Of a stretch of DNA of 64,000 nt, positions 8,526 through 20,291 are shown in pieces. Below the pieces are notes generated by a model that was not told the origin of the DNA, did not search any database, and worked only from the letters and a program-made list of their open reading frames with translations. Made by a program: the position numbers and the translations under genes. This stretch comes from Leucobacter chromiireducens subsp. solipictus (GTDB lineage: Bacteria > Actinomycetota > Actinomycetes > Actinomycetales > Microbacteriaceae). The stretch is taken from the NCBI RefSeq assembly GCF_016758195.1, contig NZ_QYAC01000007.1, positions 62,001 to 126,000 on the forward strand, written 5' to 3'. The first letter of the stretch is position 1. Each line of letters opens with the position of its first letter.

Positions 8526-9752
8526 GTGCGCCAGATCACGCAATCCCGCAAACTCGCCGGTGTCCGCTACGACGTGCGGGGCCCGATCCTGCAGGAGGCC
8601 GAGCGGCTTGAACGCGAGGGCCACGAGATCCTCAAGCTCAACATCGGCAACCCGGCACCGTTCGGCTTCGAGGCACCCCCCGAGATCCTCGAAGCGCTGC
8701 GCCGCGCCCTCCCCCTCGCGCAGGGCTACACGGACTCGCGCGGGATCTTGCCCGCCCGGGAGGCGGTGGCGCGCTACTACGCGAGCGAGGGCATCGGCGG
8801 GATCGGCCCGGACGACGTGTTCATCGGCAACGGCGTGAGCGAACTGATCTCCCTCGTGCTGCAGGCCCTCGTGAGCGAGGGGGACGAGATCCTGGTCCCC
8901 GCCCCGGACTACCCGCTGTGGACGGCGCAGGTCACCCTGTCCGGGGGCCGCGCGGTGCACTACCCGTGCGTTGAGGAGAACGGGTGGATGCCGGATCTGG
9001 CGGCAATCGAAGAGCTCATGACCCCCGCCACCAAGGGGATTGTGCTGATCAACCCGAATAACCCCACGGGTGCGGTGTACTCGGCCGAACTGGTCCGCGG
9101 CTTCGCGGCGCTCGCGGAGCGGCACGGGCTCGTGTTGCTCGCCGACGAAATCTACGAGCGGATTCTCTACGACGGCGCGGTGCACGAGCACGCGGCCGCC
9201 CACGTCGCGGATACGCTCTGCCTCACGTTCAGCGGCCTCTCGAAGGCGCAGCGCATCGCGGGGTATCGCGCCGGTTGGGTGGCGATCTCGGGCGCGCGAG
9301 AACCGGCGCGCGACTTCCTGGAGGGGCTCACCCTGCTCGCCAACATGCGGATGTGCGCGAATGCGCCGGCGCAGCACGCGATCCCGGTGGCGCTCGATCC
9401 GGCATCGAACTGGTCGGGCATCGGGGAGCTCTGCGCGCCGGGCGGCCGGCTCCGCGCGCAGCGGGACGTGGCGCACCAGCTGTTGACGGCGATCCCGGGG
9501 GTCAGCTGCGAGCTGCCGGGCGGCGCGATGTACCTGTTCCCGAAGCTGGACCCGGAGCGGTACCCGATCGCGGACGATCAGGCATTCGTGATCGAGTTGC
9601 TGCGCGCGACCCGGGTGCTCGTCACCAACGGACGCGGCTTCAACCTCGCGACGCCGGATCATGTACGCTTCGTGACGCTCCCCAGCGTCCCCGTGCTGAG
9701 CGAGGCGATCGGTCGGATCGCCGAGTACCTGGACGGGGTGCGTGCCGCGTGA
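8526..9752 (+). CDS. alaA: Alanine aminotransferase-type PLP enzyme (AlaA-like)
   Basis: 408-aa class I/II aminotransferase closely matching the AlaA subgroup along its length: VRYDVRGPILQEAERLE at the N-terminus, LKLNIGNPAPFGF, GNGVSELI, APDYPLWTA, INPNNPTGAVYS, LADEIYERILYD and the PLP-lysine segment SGLSKAQRIAGYRAGW. Such enzymes make alanine from pyruvate using glutamate. The GTG start has a TACACT -10 box 6 bp upstream (8514-8519), so the mRNA is probably leaderless. Its stop overlaps the GTG of rlmH (GTGA), so the two are co-transcribed and coupled. Confidence 0.88.
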   Translation: MRQITQSRKLAGVRYDVRGPILQEAERLEREGHEILKLNIGNPAPFGFEAPPEILEALRRALPLAQGYTDSRGILPAREAVARYYASEGIGGIGPDDVFIGNGVSELISLVLQALVSEGDEILVPAPDYPLWTAQVTLSGGRAVHYPCVEENGWMPDLAAIEELMTPATKGIVLINPNNPTGAVYSAELVRGFAALAERHGLVLLADEIYERILYDGAVHEHAAAHVADTLCLTFSGLSKAQRIAGYRAGWVAISGAREPARDFLEGLTLLANMRMCANAPAQHAIPVALDPASNWSGIGELCAPGGRLRAQRDVAHQLLTAIPGVSCELPGGAMYLFPKLDPERYPIADDQAFVIELLRATRVLVTNGRGFNLATPDHVRFVTLPSVPVLSEAIGRIAEYLDGVRAA

Positions 9753-10207
9753 GCGTCAAGGTCTTGGCGGTCGGCAAGAAGCACGAGGCGTGGGTCGCCG
9801 ATGGGATTGCGCGCTACGAACAGCGGCTCCGGAAACCCTTCGACCTGAGCTGGCAACTCCTGCCACACTCCTCACGGGAGGGCGACGCGGCGCGCAGCGA
9901 GGAGTCCGAGCGGATCCTCGCGAAGCTGGACCGGGACGCGTTTGTGGTGGTGCTCGACGAGCGCGGCCGCAACGTCGACTCCCCGGAGCTTGCGAAGCGG
10001 CTGCGCGGGGCGCTCGAGGCGAGTCGCCCGGTGACGGTCGTGATCGGCGGCGCCTACGGGGTGACGGATCAGGTGCGGCAGCGCGCGGACTTCGTGTGGA
10101 GCCTCTCCGCGCTCGTGTTCCCGCACCAGCTCGTCCGCCTCATCCTGACCGAGCAGGTGTACCGCGCGCAGGAGATCGTGGCCGGGCGCGGCTACCACCA
10201 CGTGTAG
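9749..10207 (+). CDS. rlmH: 23S rRNA (pseudouridine-1915 N3) methyltransferase RlmH
   Basis: 152-aa SPOUT-class methyltransferase of normal length. Typical RlmH segments are VKVLAVGKKHEAWV at the N-terminus, VVVLDERGRNVDSPELA, VIGGAYGVTDQVRQRADFVWSLS and the conserved C-terminus FPHQLVRLILTEQVYRAQEIVAGRGYHHV-type end. It methylates the pseudouridine in helix 69 of 23S rRNA on assembled 70S ribosomes. The GTG start overlaps the alaA stop. A strong hairpin terminator follows. Confidence 0.95.
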   Translation: MSVKVLAVGKKHEAWVADGIARYEQRLRKPFDLSWQLLPHSSREGDAARSEESERILAKLDRDAFVVVLDERGRNVDSPELAKRLRGALEASRPVTVVIGGAYGVTDQVRQRADFVWSLSALVFPHQLVRLILTEQVYRAQEIVAGRGYHHV

Positions 10208-10245
10208 CGCGCGGGTGCCCTGCCCCCGGTCAACAGGGGTGCACT

Positions 10246-10276
10246 GTGGGGGTCACGCGTTACGCGTGACCCCCAC
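10246..10276. terminator. Bidirectional hairpin terminator between rlmH and methyltransferase gene
   Basis: Nearly perfect palindrome with 14-bp arms: GTGGGGGTCACGCG (10246-10259), loop TTA, and the complementary arm to 10276. It sits between the convergent genes. Confidence 0.75.
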
Positions 10277-10283
10277 ACGCGTC

Positions 10284-11468
10284 TCACCGAGGGGACGCTG
10301 CGACGTGCGTGGCGCGGGGTGCGAGCCGCCAGAGCAGGGTGCGCTCGCGTGACCGGGCCGCGTGGAGTGGATCACTCGTGTCGCGCGCCCGTGTGTGCCG
10401 CGGCGCGGTCTCGTGGGTGCCGAGCACCTCGAGGCCAGCCTCCGCGATGCGGCTCACGAACTCTTCGCGGCTGCGCAGGCCGAGGATCTCGGCGAGATCG
10501 GACAGGATGAGCCAGCCTTCGCCGCCCGGGGTGAGGCGATCGGCGAGTCCGTCGAGGAAGCGGTGCAGCACCTCGGACGCCGGATCGTAGATCCCGAGCT
10601 CGAGGTCAGACGTGGGGGCGCCGGGGAGCCAGGGCGGGTTGCACACGATGACGTCGGCGCGCAGCGCCGGATCCGCCGGCCAGAGATCGGCCTCGACGAC
10701 GGTGACGCGCGCGCTGAGGTCGAGCTGCTGCACATTCGCGGTCGCGCAGCGCACGGCGCGGGGATTGATGTCGGTCGCGAGCACCGAACGGGCCCCGCGG
10801 CGGGCGATCAGGGCGGCGAGCACCCCGGTCCCCGTGCCAATGTCGAACACGACCGGGTGCGGGGCGGACTCGGGGAACGGCGCCTCCAGTACCAGGTCAA
10901 GGTACTCGTCACGTGTCGGGGTGAAGACGCCGTACGCCGGGGTGATTCGCGCGCCGAGTGCCGGAACCTCGATGCCCGTGCGGTGCCACTGGTACGCGCC
11001 GATCACGCCGATGAGTTCGGAGAGTGACACGAGGGTGGCCTCCGGTGCATCGCCGGTGTTCGCGGGGCCGTACGCGTGGGTGCAGGCATCGCGCACGTCG
11101 GGGGCGCGGCGCAGCCGGACCGTATAGTCGCTCTCGAGCGCCACGACGACCCGGCCGAGGAGCTCGGCGCGTTCGGCGCGCTCGGCGCGGTGCGCAGCGA
11201 ACAGCCGCCCCAGGTCGGCATCGTGGGCGGGAGTATTCCGGGACGCGCGCGCGTGGAGGCGACGATCCATCGCCTTCAGGAGGTGCTTGGCGTTCTCGAA
11301 GTCGCCGCGCCACAGCAGAACGGTGTCCGGTGCCACCAGCCGGAGGGCGGCGTTGGCGTTCGTGGCGTCGTCGATGACGATGACGCGGGCCGGGGCGGGG
11401 GTGCCGTTCTCCGAATGCCAGCGCGCGGTCTGGCGCACGCCGTGCTCGGCCCAACGTAGCTGTGCCAT
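10284..11468 (-). CDS. Class I SAM-dependent methyltransferase with NPPW motif
   Basis: 394 aa. The C-terminal half carries the SAM-binding motif VFDIGTGTGVLAALI near residues 207-221, an acidic motif II (LATDIN) and the NPPW catalytic motif near 277-280. This combination is found in N6-adenine, N2-guanine and glutamine methyltransferases (HemK/RsmC-like), so the target is a nucleic-acid base or a protein glutamine. The N-terminal ~200 residues resemble the degenerate first domain of RsmC-like rRNA enzymes, but I cannot assign one with certainty. ATG 11468 (MAQLRW) is chosen over a longer open frame because GGGGAG lies upstream and the extra residues are low-complexity. Confidence 0.75.
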   Translation of the reverse strand: MAQLRWAEHGVRQTARWHSENGTPAPARVIVIDDATNANAALRLVAPDTVLLWRGDFENAKHLLKAMDRRLHARASRNTPAHDADLGRLFAAHRAERAERAELLGRVVVALESDYTVRLRRAPDVRDACTHAYGPANTGDAPEATLVSLSELIGVIGAYQWHRTGIEVPALGARITPAYGVFTPTRDEYLDLVLEAPFPESAPHPVVFDIGTGTGVLAALIARRGARSVLATDINPRAVRCATANVQQLDLSARVTVVEADLWPADPALRADVIVCNPPWLPGAPTSDLELGIYDPASEVLHRFLDGLADRLTPGGEGWLILSDLAEILGLRSREEFVSRIAEAGLEVLGTHETAPRHTRARDTSDPLHAARSRERTLLWRLAPRATHVAASPR

Positions 11469-11671
11469 GTGTTGTGGTGCTCCCCTGGTTGACGGTGCTG
11501 CCGACGGCCCCGAATCGCCGGTGCGGTCGGCGCGGTGCCGCGGGTGCCGTGAGGTGGTTCCCGCACGCGGCTCCGAAGGTACCACAGGCGCGGCGGGAAA
11601 CTCGGGCGGTCAGAGCGAGGGCCGGAACGAGCGTCGTCGGCAATGTCTGACGTCCCCGGTACCCTCACCGC

Positions 11672-12040
11672 ATGAACCCATTCCGGCTCGCCACTCGCCG
11701 CCGCCCGCCGACACGAGCGGGACCACGGACGAGCTCGCTGGCGCCCGAACACGAGGGCCGTCCGGTGCCGGTGCCCTGGTGCGTGACGCTGCGCTCGCCG
11801 AGCGGGGTGATCGAGGTGGAGTATCGCGGCAGCGTCCCCGCGAGGCAGGTGCGGTTCGCGCTGGCCGGTCGGGGGCTGCTCGGGTTGTCGCTGCCGCAGA
11901 CGGTGGCGCCCGGGGAGCGCGTGCGTGTCACGCTCAGGGGGAGTCACGCGGAAGGTGCCGTGGCCGCGGCTGACGCGATGCTGGTGCTGCGGTGGTTCGA
12001 CGCAGACGGGACCGAGTTCCTGTGGCCGATTGCGCTGTAG
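11672..12040 (+). CDS. Small conserved-type protein of unknown function
   Basis: 122 aa. The N-terminus is basic and Pro/Arg-rich (residues 1-30). The remainder alternates short hydrophobic strands with charged loops and looks like a small beta-rich domain ending in WFDADGTEFLWPIAL. No family recognised. A TACCCT -10 box (11660-11665) ends 6 bp before the ATG, supporting expression from a leaderless transcript. It stands alone between the divergent methyltransferase gene and the nrd regulatory region. Confidence 0.5.
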   Translation: MNPFRLATRRRPPTRAGPRTSSLAPEHEGRPVPVPWCVTLRSPSGVIEVEYRGSVPARQVRFALAGRGLLGLSLPQTVAPGERVRVTLRGSHAEGAVAAADAMLVLRWFDADGTEFLWPIAL

Positions 12041-12130
12041 TCAGCGCAGAATCTGTCCCCATTGTCAAGCACACACAGGGCCCGAAATGGGGTGTGCAGC
12101 CCCGCCCCGCGCGACACGCCGAGTGGGGTG

Positions 12131-12171
12131 TGTGGATCAATTCTCTTTCTGCCGCTCGGCCCTGTGGATAA
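12131..12171 (-). promoter_or_regulatory. DnaA-box-like pair upstream of nrdHIEF
   Basis: TGTGGATCA at 12131-12139 and TGTGGATAA at 12163-12171. The second is the exact complement of the DnaA consensus TTATCCACA; the first differs at one position. A weaker TTGTCCCCA is at 12203-12211. DnaA control of ribonucleotide reductase genes is known in other bacteria; here it is inferred. Confidence 0.5.
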
Positions 12172-12260
12172 CCTCCGCAGAGGGGCGGAACTGAGCCGAA
12201 AGTTGTCCCCAAGCGGTGATCGAATCGGTGGAAAGCTCGTGGAAAACTACATTGGTGTAA

Positions 12261-12308
12261 CTACATCATGTTGTGGTTAAGGAAGGTGTGGTTCACTAGA
12301 TGTAGTGC
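12261..12308 (+). promoter_or_regulatory. Tandem NrdR boxes
   Basis: Two imperfect 16-bp palindromes, CTACATCATGTTGTGG (12261-12276) and TCACTAGATGTAGTGC (12293-12308), with centres 32 bp apart. This is the arrangement of NrdR repressor sites (consensus acaCwAtATaTwGtgt, roughly three helical turns apart) in front of nrd operons. NrdR would shut off nrdHIEF when dATP is high. Confidence 0.7.
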
Positions 12309-12347
12309 CTCGGCGTGGGGCACACGGTTGTGAGAGAAGGGCGTGAC

Positions 12348-12584
12348 ATGGCCATTACGGTATACACCAAGCCGTCGTGCGTGCAGTGCACCGCGACGTA
12401 CCGGGCGCTCGACAGCAAGGGCATTGAGTACAACGTGCTCGACCTGTCGCAGGACGAAGCCGCACTGGAAACGGTGAAGGAACTTGGCTACCTGCAGGCA
12501 CCCGTGGTGGTGACCGACGAGGACCACTGGTCGGGCTTCCGCCCGGACAAGATCTCGGAGCTTGCTGGCCGTCTCGCCGAGTAG
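12348..12584 (+). CDS. nrdH: Glutaredoxin-like protein NrdH
   Basis: 78-aa redoxin, the electron donor for class Ib ribonucleotide reductase. The active site CVQC (Cys11, Cys14) follows TVYTKPS, and the C-terminal part has the NrdH segment DHWSGFRPDKI that lets it be reduced by thioredoxin reductase rather than glutathione. Normal length for the family. The ATG has AGAAGG 7 bp upstream. First gene of nrdHIEF, controlled by the paired NrdR boxes. Confidence 0.96.
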   Translation: MAITVYTKPSCVQCTATYRALDSKGIEYNVLDLSQDEAALETVKELGYLQAPVVVTDEDHWSGFRPDKISELAGRLAE

Positions 12585-12683
12585 CGACGCTGTGGGAACG
12601 CCCACGACGGTTAGCGGCTGCGGCTGCGAACGTCGGGGCGTTTTCAGGGATGTGGGTATTTTCTGGTGAACGGAGGAGATCCC

Positions 12684-13084
12684 GTGGTGGATCTGGTCTA
12701 TTTCTCGAGTATCTCGGGGAACACTGCCCGATTCGTGGAGAAGCTCGGCCGGCCGGCCCTGCGGATTCCGCTGTACTCGCGGGAAGAGCCCCTGCTGGTC
12801 ACCGAGCCTTTCGTGCTTCTGGTGCCGACCTACGGGGGTGGCCCCGACACGAAGGCCGTCCCGAAGCAGGTGATCCGGTTTCTCAACGACGAGCGCAACC
12901 GGAAGCATCTGCGCGGCGTGATGGCCGCGGGCAACACCAACTTCGGTGACGCGTACGGCCTGGCCGGCAAGCTCATCGCGAAGAAGTGCCAAGTCCCTTT
13001 TCTCTACCGATTCGAACTTTTTGGAACCCCGGACGACGTGACCGCCGTCCACGATGGATTGGAACAGTTTTGGAAGCAGCAGTG

Positions 13085-13085
<1 letters not shown>
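12684..13085 (+). CDS. nrdI: Flavodoxin-like class Ib RNR maturation protein NrdI
   Basis: 133-aa FMN protein that supplies superoxide for assembling the dimanganese-tyrosyl radical cofactor in NrdF. Flavodoxin-like signatures: [18 protein letters not shown] at the N-terminus, VPTYGGG and the loop [14 protein letters not shown] near the flavin. GTG 12684 is preferred over the upstream GTG at 12666 because GGAGGAG (12672-12678) is correctly placed before 12684 (GTG 12687 is equally possible). The stop overlaps the nrdE ATG (TGATG). Confidence 0.95.
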
Positions 13086-16247
<3,162 letters not shown>

Positions 16248-16281
16248 GCCCAAGTATCGACACCTTTCCAGGGAGATCGTG

Positions 16282-16319
16282 AGGCCCCTGGTGCACGAGC
16301 GCTCGTGCACCAGGGGCCT
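16282..16319 (+). terminator. Terminator of nrdHIEF
   Basis: Perfect 38-bp palindrome: left arm 16282-16300 begins AGGCCCCTGG, right arm 16301-16319 ends CCAGGGGCCT and is followed by TTCT. Confidence 0.85.
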
Positions 16320-16466
16320 TTCTGCATCGTCCCGGGTCCGTTCGGTTCGAGGAACCGCGACGTGTCGCGGGAGAGGAGCCCGCGCGTCACCCCGATGGGC
16401 TCCCGAATGGGGGCATATCTGCCACTAACTCACATTTCCGAGATTAAGTGTTGGTACAGTGGCCTT

Positions 16467-17720
16467 ATGTCGACGGATCCGGCGGATGCAGCGATCCCGA
16501 TTGAGCCGGTCTCGTATGAGGCGCTCGATTGGCGGCCCAGAGCGCCCGAGATGCACTCACGCGCAGAAGTGATGCGCCAGACCGGGCGCTATGAAGCCGC
16601 GATTCCCGCCTCGATTCCCGCCTCGATCGCTGAGTGGTCTCCCCGGATCCACGCTGAAGTGTTGGCGGATGTAGAAGATGCGACGCGTCAGCTCGTTGAA
16701 TTCGACCTCCACGCGCACCGCATTCTGCCTGGCGAGCACCCTGCTCTCGGGCCGATGGCCGCCATCCTGTTGCGCACGGAGGCGGCCTCAAGCTCCCAGA
16801 TCGAGCAGCTAACGACCTCGGCGAAACAGCTCGCACTGGCAGAAATTCATGCGGGGGACACAGCGAATGCGCGAGCAGTCGTGGGGAATGTCCATGCGAT
16901 GGAAGCAGCACTCGCGCTTTCGGGCACCGTGAGTGTGGAATCCATACGCGAAATGCACCGAGCACTGATGCTGCATCAGCGGAGCTGCGACGCTGAGCTC
17001 GCGGGGCGGTTTCGAGAAGAACAGGTCTGGATCGGGCCAGGGGAAGCGGGCCCCCGCATCGCGGACTTCGTCGCGCCGCACCCCGATCGTGTCCCTGAAG
17101 CGCTCGCGGATCTGATGACATTCGTGCGGCGGCAGGATCTCCCAGTGCTGGTGCAGACGGCGGTCGCGCACGCACAGTTCGAAACTATTCACCCGTTCAC
17201 CGACGGCAACGGCCGTACGGGCCGGGCGCTCGCGCACTCAATCCTGCGGAACAAGGGCCTCGTGCGGTCAACATCGGTGCCGATCTCAGCCGGGCTGCTG
17301 ACCGATGTGGAGCACTATTTTTCTGCCCTGGGTGAATTCCGGGACGGGGATGCTCGCGCGATCATTCGCGAATTCACTCGATCAAGCCGTGTGGCCGCCG
17401 TCACCGGTCGCGACCTGGTTGACGCGCTCGCGATGCAGCTCGAGGGTTCACGCGCGAAGCTCGCTGGTCTTCGTTCAGATGCGGCAGCTTGGCGGATCCT
17501 CCCCACGTTGATCAGCCAACCGGTCGTGACGACGAAGCACCTCGTGGCACGCCTTCAACTGGGTGAAATGACCGCGCTGCGCGCACTTGATGCGCTGACG
17601 GAGCGGGGGGTCATTGCTGAGATGACTGGGAAATCCCGTGCGCGCGTGTGGCAACACCGGGGCATTCTCGATGTGCTGGATGAGTATGCCTCACGGATCC
17701 GTCGAATGGTCGCGCGGTAG
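16467..17720 (+). CDS. Fic family protein (probable AMPylator) with C-terminal winged-helix region
   Basis: 417 aa. The Fic core motif HPFTDGNGRTGR (residues 242-253) is intact, including the catalytic His and the nucleotide-binding GNGR, so AMP or another nucleotide could be transferred to a protein hydroxyl. An N-terminal helix with SSSQIEQ resembles the inhibitory helix of class II Fic proteins, with Gln where Gly or Asn usually follows the Glu. The last ~90 residues (RILPTLISQPVVTTKHLVARL, ALRALDALTERGVI) look like a winged helix. No antitoxin partner is adjacent, as expected for a self-inhibited Fic. TACAGT (16455-16460) ends 6 bp before the ATG: leaderless. A short in-frame repeat encodes IPASIPAS near residue 50. 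Confidence 0.9.
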   Translation: MSTDPADAAIPIEPVSYEALDWRPRAPEMHSRAEVMRQTGRYEAAIPASIPASIAEWSPRIHAEVLADVEDATRQLVEFDLHAHRILPGEHPALGPMAAILLRTEAASSSQIEQLTTSAKQLALAEIHAGDTANARAVVGNVHAMEAALALSGTVSVESIREMHRALMLHQRSCDAELAGRFREEQVWIGPGEAGPRIADFVAPHPDRVPEALADLMTFVRRQDLPVLVQTAVAHAQFETIHPFTDGNGRTGRALAHSILRNKGLVRSTSVPISAGLLTDVEHYFSALGEFRDGDARAIIREFTRSSRVAAVTGRDLVDALAMQLEGSRAKLAGLRSDAAAWRILPTLISQPVVTTKHLVARLQLGEMTALRALDALTERGVIAEMTGKSRARVWQHRGILDVLDEYASRIRRMVAR

Positions 17721-17735
17721 CTCCCGCGAGAAACA

Positions 17736-17776
17736 CTGAGGGGGCACCGCGTGCTCAGCACGCGATGCCCCCTCAG
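17736..17776. terminator. Bidirectional hairpin between fic and glpK
   Basis: Arms CTGAGGGGGCA-CGCGTGC and GCACGCG-TGCCCCCTCAG with one internal mismatch and a TCA loop, between convergent genes. Confidence 0.75.
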
Positions 17777-17790
17777 CGGTCTGCGAAGAC

Positions 17791-19305
17791 CTAGTTCACG
17801 TCCTCGTCGACCCAGTTGCTCGACTTCTCGACGGCCTTGCGCCAGTTGCGGAGCAGGCGCTGCCGCTCGGCGTCGTCCATCGACGGCTCCCAGCGGCGAT
17901 CCTCCTGCCAGTTGGCGGAGAGGTCGTCGAGGCCCGACCAGAACCCGACCGCGAGGCCGGCGGCGTAGGCCGCGCCGAGCGCGGTGGTCTCGGCGACGAC
18001 CGGGCGCACCACGGGCACGCCGAGCACATCGGCCTGGAACTGCATGAGCGCGTTGTTCGCGACCATGCCGCCGTCGACCTTGAGCTCCGTGAGGTCCACG
18101 CCGGCGTCCGCGTTGACCGCATCCAGGACGTCGCGCGTCTGGTAGGCGACGGCCTCGAGTGCGGCGCGGGCCACGTGGCCCTTGTTCGCGTAGCGAGTGA
18201 GGCCGAGGATCGCGCCGCGGGCGTCCGGACGCCAGTACGGGGCGAACAGGCCGGAGAACGCGGGCACGATGTAGACGCCGCCGTTGTCGGGGACGCTGTC
18301 GGCGAGCTCCTCGACCTCGGGGGCGCTGCTGATGATTCCCAGCTGATCCCGCAGCCACTGGATGAGGGAGCCGGTCACGGCGATCGAGCCCTCAAGGGCG
18401 TAGTGTGCGGGGCCGTCGCCGAGCTTGTAGCCAACGGTGGTGAGCAGCCCGTTCTTCGAATGGACGATGTCCTCGCCCGTGTTGAAGATCAGGAAGCAGC
18501 CGGTGCCGTAGGTGTTCTTCGACTCGCCCGCGGTGAACGCGGCCTGGCCGAAGGTCGCGGCCTGCTGGTCGCCGAGGATGCCCGAAATCGGGGTCTCGCG
18601 CAGCAGCGAGGAGTCCTCGGCGACGCCGTAGACCTCTGAGGAGGACTTGATCTCGGGGAGCATGGAGCGCGGCACCCCGAAGGCCTCGAGGATGTCGTCG
18701 CGCCACTCGAGCGTCTTGAGATCCATGAACATGGTGCGGGACGCGTTCGTGACGTCGGTGACGTGCACGCCGCCGTCGGCCCCGCCCGTGAGGTTCCACA
18801 GCACCCACGCGTCGGTCGTGCCGAAGATCAGGTCGCCCGCCTCGGCGGCCGCACGGGCCCCGTCGACGTTCTCGAGGATCCAGGCGACCTTGGTGCCGGA
18901 GAAGTAGGTTGCGAGCGGCAGCCCGACAATCTCCTTGAACCGGTCCGTGCCACCGTCAGCCGCGAGCCGGTCCACGATGTCCTGGGTGCGCGTGTCCTGC
19001 CACACGATCGCGTTGTAGACGGGCTTGCCCGTCTTGCGGTTCCACACGACGGTGGTCTCGCGCTGGTTGGTGATGCCGATCGCGGCGATGTCGTGGCGGG
19101 TCAGGTCGGCGCGGCCCAGGGCGATGCCGATGACCTCCTGCACATTGCCCCAGATCTCGGTGGCGTCGTGCTCCACCCAGCCGGCCTGCGGCATGATCTG
19201 CTCGTGCTCCTTCTGGCCCACGGAGATGATGGTCCCGCTGCGGTCGAAAATGATCGCGCGGCTGGAGGTCGTGCCCTGGTCGATGGCAATGACGTACTGA
19301 GACAT
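17791..19305 (-). CDS. glpK: Glycerol kinase GlpK
   Basis: 504-aa FGGY-family kinase phosphorylating glycerol to sn-glycerol 3-phosphate with ATP. N-terminal phosphate-binding segment [57 protein letters not shown], then [13 protein letters not shown] and [14 protein letters not shown] are all characteristic. Length matches the family. Third gene of the minus-strand set glpD-glpF-glpK, 45 bp after glpF, with AGAAGGGAAG as ribosome-binding site. It traps glycerol entering through GlpF. Confidence 0.97.
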   Translation of the reverse strand: MSQYVIAIDQGTTSSRAIIFDRSGTIISVGQKEHEQIMPQAGWVEHDATEIWGNVQEVIGIALGRADLTRHDIAAIGITNQRETTVVWNRKTGKPVYNAIVWQDTRTQDIVDRLAADGGTDRFKEIVGLPLATYFSGTKVAWILENVDGARAAAEAGDLIFGTTDAWVLWNLTGGADGGVHVTDVTNASRTMFMDLKTLEWRDDILEAFGVPRSMLPEIKSSSEVYGVAEDSSLLRETPISGILGDQQAATFGQAAFTAGESKNTYGTGCFLIFNTGEDIVHSKNGLLTTVGYKLGDGPAHYALEGSIAVTGSLIQWLRDQLGIISSAPEVEELADSVPDNGGVYIVPAFSGLFAPYWRPDARGAILGLTRYANKGHVARAALEAVAYQTRDVLDAVNADAGVDLTELKVDGGMVANNALMQFQADVLGVPVVRPVVAETTALGAAYAAGLAVGFWSGLDDLSANWQEDRRWEPSMDDAERQRLLRNWRKAVEKSSNWVDEDVN

Positions 19306-19350
19306 TGTCTTCCCTTCTTACCGGTGAATTCGTGTGCGGTGCGCGCGAGA

Positions 19351-20106
19351 CTACGCGATGAAGCCGAGCAGTGCGGGAGCGGCGAGTGCCGCAAGCGCGC
19401 CGCCGACGAGCGGGCCGAAGACGGGCACCCAGGCGTATCCCCAGTCGCTCGAGCCCTTGCCCTTGATGGGGAGGATCGCGTGCGCGATGCGCGGGCCGAG
19501 GTCACGGGCGGGGTTGATCGCGTAGCCGGTGGGGCCACCGAGGGAGGCACCGATACCGACCACGACGAGGGCGACGGGGAGCGCGGAGAGAGCGCCGAGC
19601 CCGCCGGGGACGCCGATCTCGATGTCGCCGTAGTCGGCGAAGGCGAACACGGCGAAGACGAGGACAAACGTCGCGATGACCTCGGTCAGGAAGTTCGCGC
19701 CGGCGGAGCGAATCTGCGGCCCGGTCGCGAAGACGCCGAGCTTGGAGGCCGCTTCAGGCTCCTCGTCGAAGTGCTGGCGGTAGGCGACCCAGCACAGGAT
19801 CGCGCCGACGATCGCGCCCACCATCTCCGCGGCGAAGGCCACGAAGAACTGAGCGACGGTGATCTTGCTGGCGATCAGGAGCCCGAGGCCGACAGCCGGG
19901 TTGAGGATCGCGCCGGAGTACGCGGACGCCAGCACGCCGATGAACACCGCGAGGCCCCAGCCCCAGTTGATCATCAGGAAGCCGCCGCCGTTGCCCTTGG
20001 TCTTGGTGAGGATCACGTTGGCGACCACGCCGCAGCCGAGGAGCACGAGCAGGCCCGTGCCGACGGCCTCGGAGAGGAAATAGAGCCCGAGGTTGATGTC
20101 TTGCAT
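19351..20106 (-). CDS. glpF: Glycerol facilitator GlpF (MIP/aquaglyceroporin)
   Basis: 251-aa MIP channel protein with six membrane helices and the two half-helix signatures: SGAILNPAVGLGL for the first NPA box and YAINPARDLGPR for the second. The Asp after NPAR is the glycerol-channel signature (water channels lack it). It follows glpD by 185 bp and precedes glpK by 45 bp, so glycerol uptake, phosphorylation and oxidation are encoded together. GAAAGG lies upstream of the ATG. Confidence 0.95.
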   Translation of the reverse strand: MQDINLGLYFLSEAVGTGLLVLLGCGVVANVILTKTKGNGGGFLMINWGWGLAVFIGVLASAYSGAILNPAVGLGLLIASKITVAQFFVAFAAEMVGAIVGAILCWVAYRQHFDEEPEAASKLGVFATGPQIRSAGANFLTEVIATFVLVFAVFAFADYGDIEIGVPGGLGALSALPVALVVVGIGASLGGPTGYAINPARDLGPRIAHAILPIKGKGSSDWGYAWVPVFGPLVGGALAALAAPALLGFIA

Positions 20107-20169
20107 GTCTTCGTTGACCTTTCAGTTTCGCCCGGTGCGGTGATGCGCGGAGCGGAGCGGAGGGAGGGG

Positions 20170-20198
20170 CGGGCCCGGATGACGGTCGTCCGGGCCCG
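20170..20198 (-). terminator. Hairpin between glpD and glpF
   Basis: Arms CGGGCCCGGA (20170-20179) and TCCGGGCCCG (20189-20198), loop of 9. It may partly terminate transcription after glpD so that glpD and glpFK are expressed at different levels. Confidence 0.55.
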
Positions 20199-20291
20199 GT
20201 CTTGCGGCACTGCGGTACGGCAATTTCGGTGGTGCTATTCAGTTGTTGAGATCTGTGAAAACTCTGTGGCGGATCGGCTGACCCGGGCGCG

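Larger units (their letters stand above)
12041..12347 (+). promoter_or_regulatory. nrdHIEF control region
   Basis: 307 bp without a gene. It holds two DnaA-box-like sites, a paired NrdR-type element and the nrdH ribosome-binding site AGAAGG (12335-12340). The sequence is locally AT-richer than its surroundings between about 12240 and 12305. Confidence 0.7.

Noticed and set aside
12041-12347. Replication origin because of DnaA-box-like sites
   Set aside because: Only two good boxes, no dnaA/dnaN/parAB genes nearby, and the region directly precedes nrdH with NrdR sites; transcriptional control explains it better.
16610-16635. Short tandem repeat in the fic gene as a phase-variable tract
   Set aside because: Only two copies of about 12 bp, in frame, coding for IPAS; too short and unit length a multiple of three, so no frame switching.
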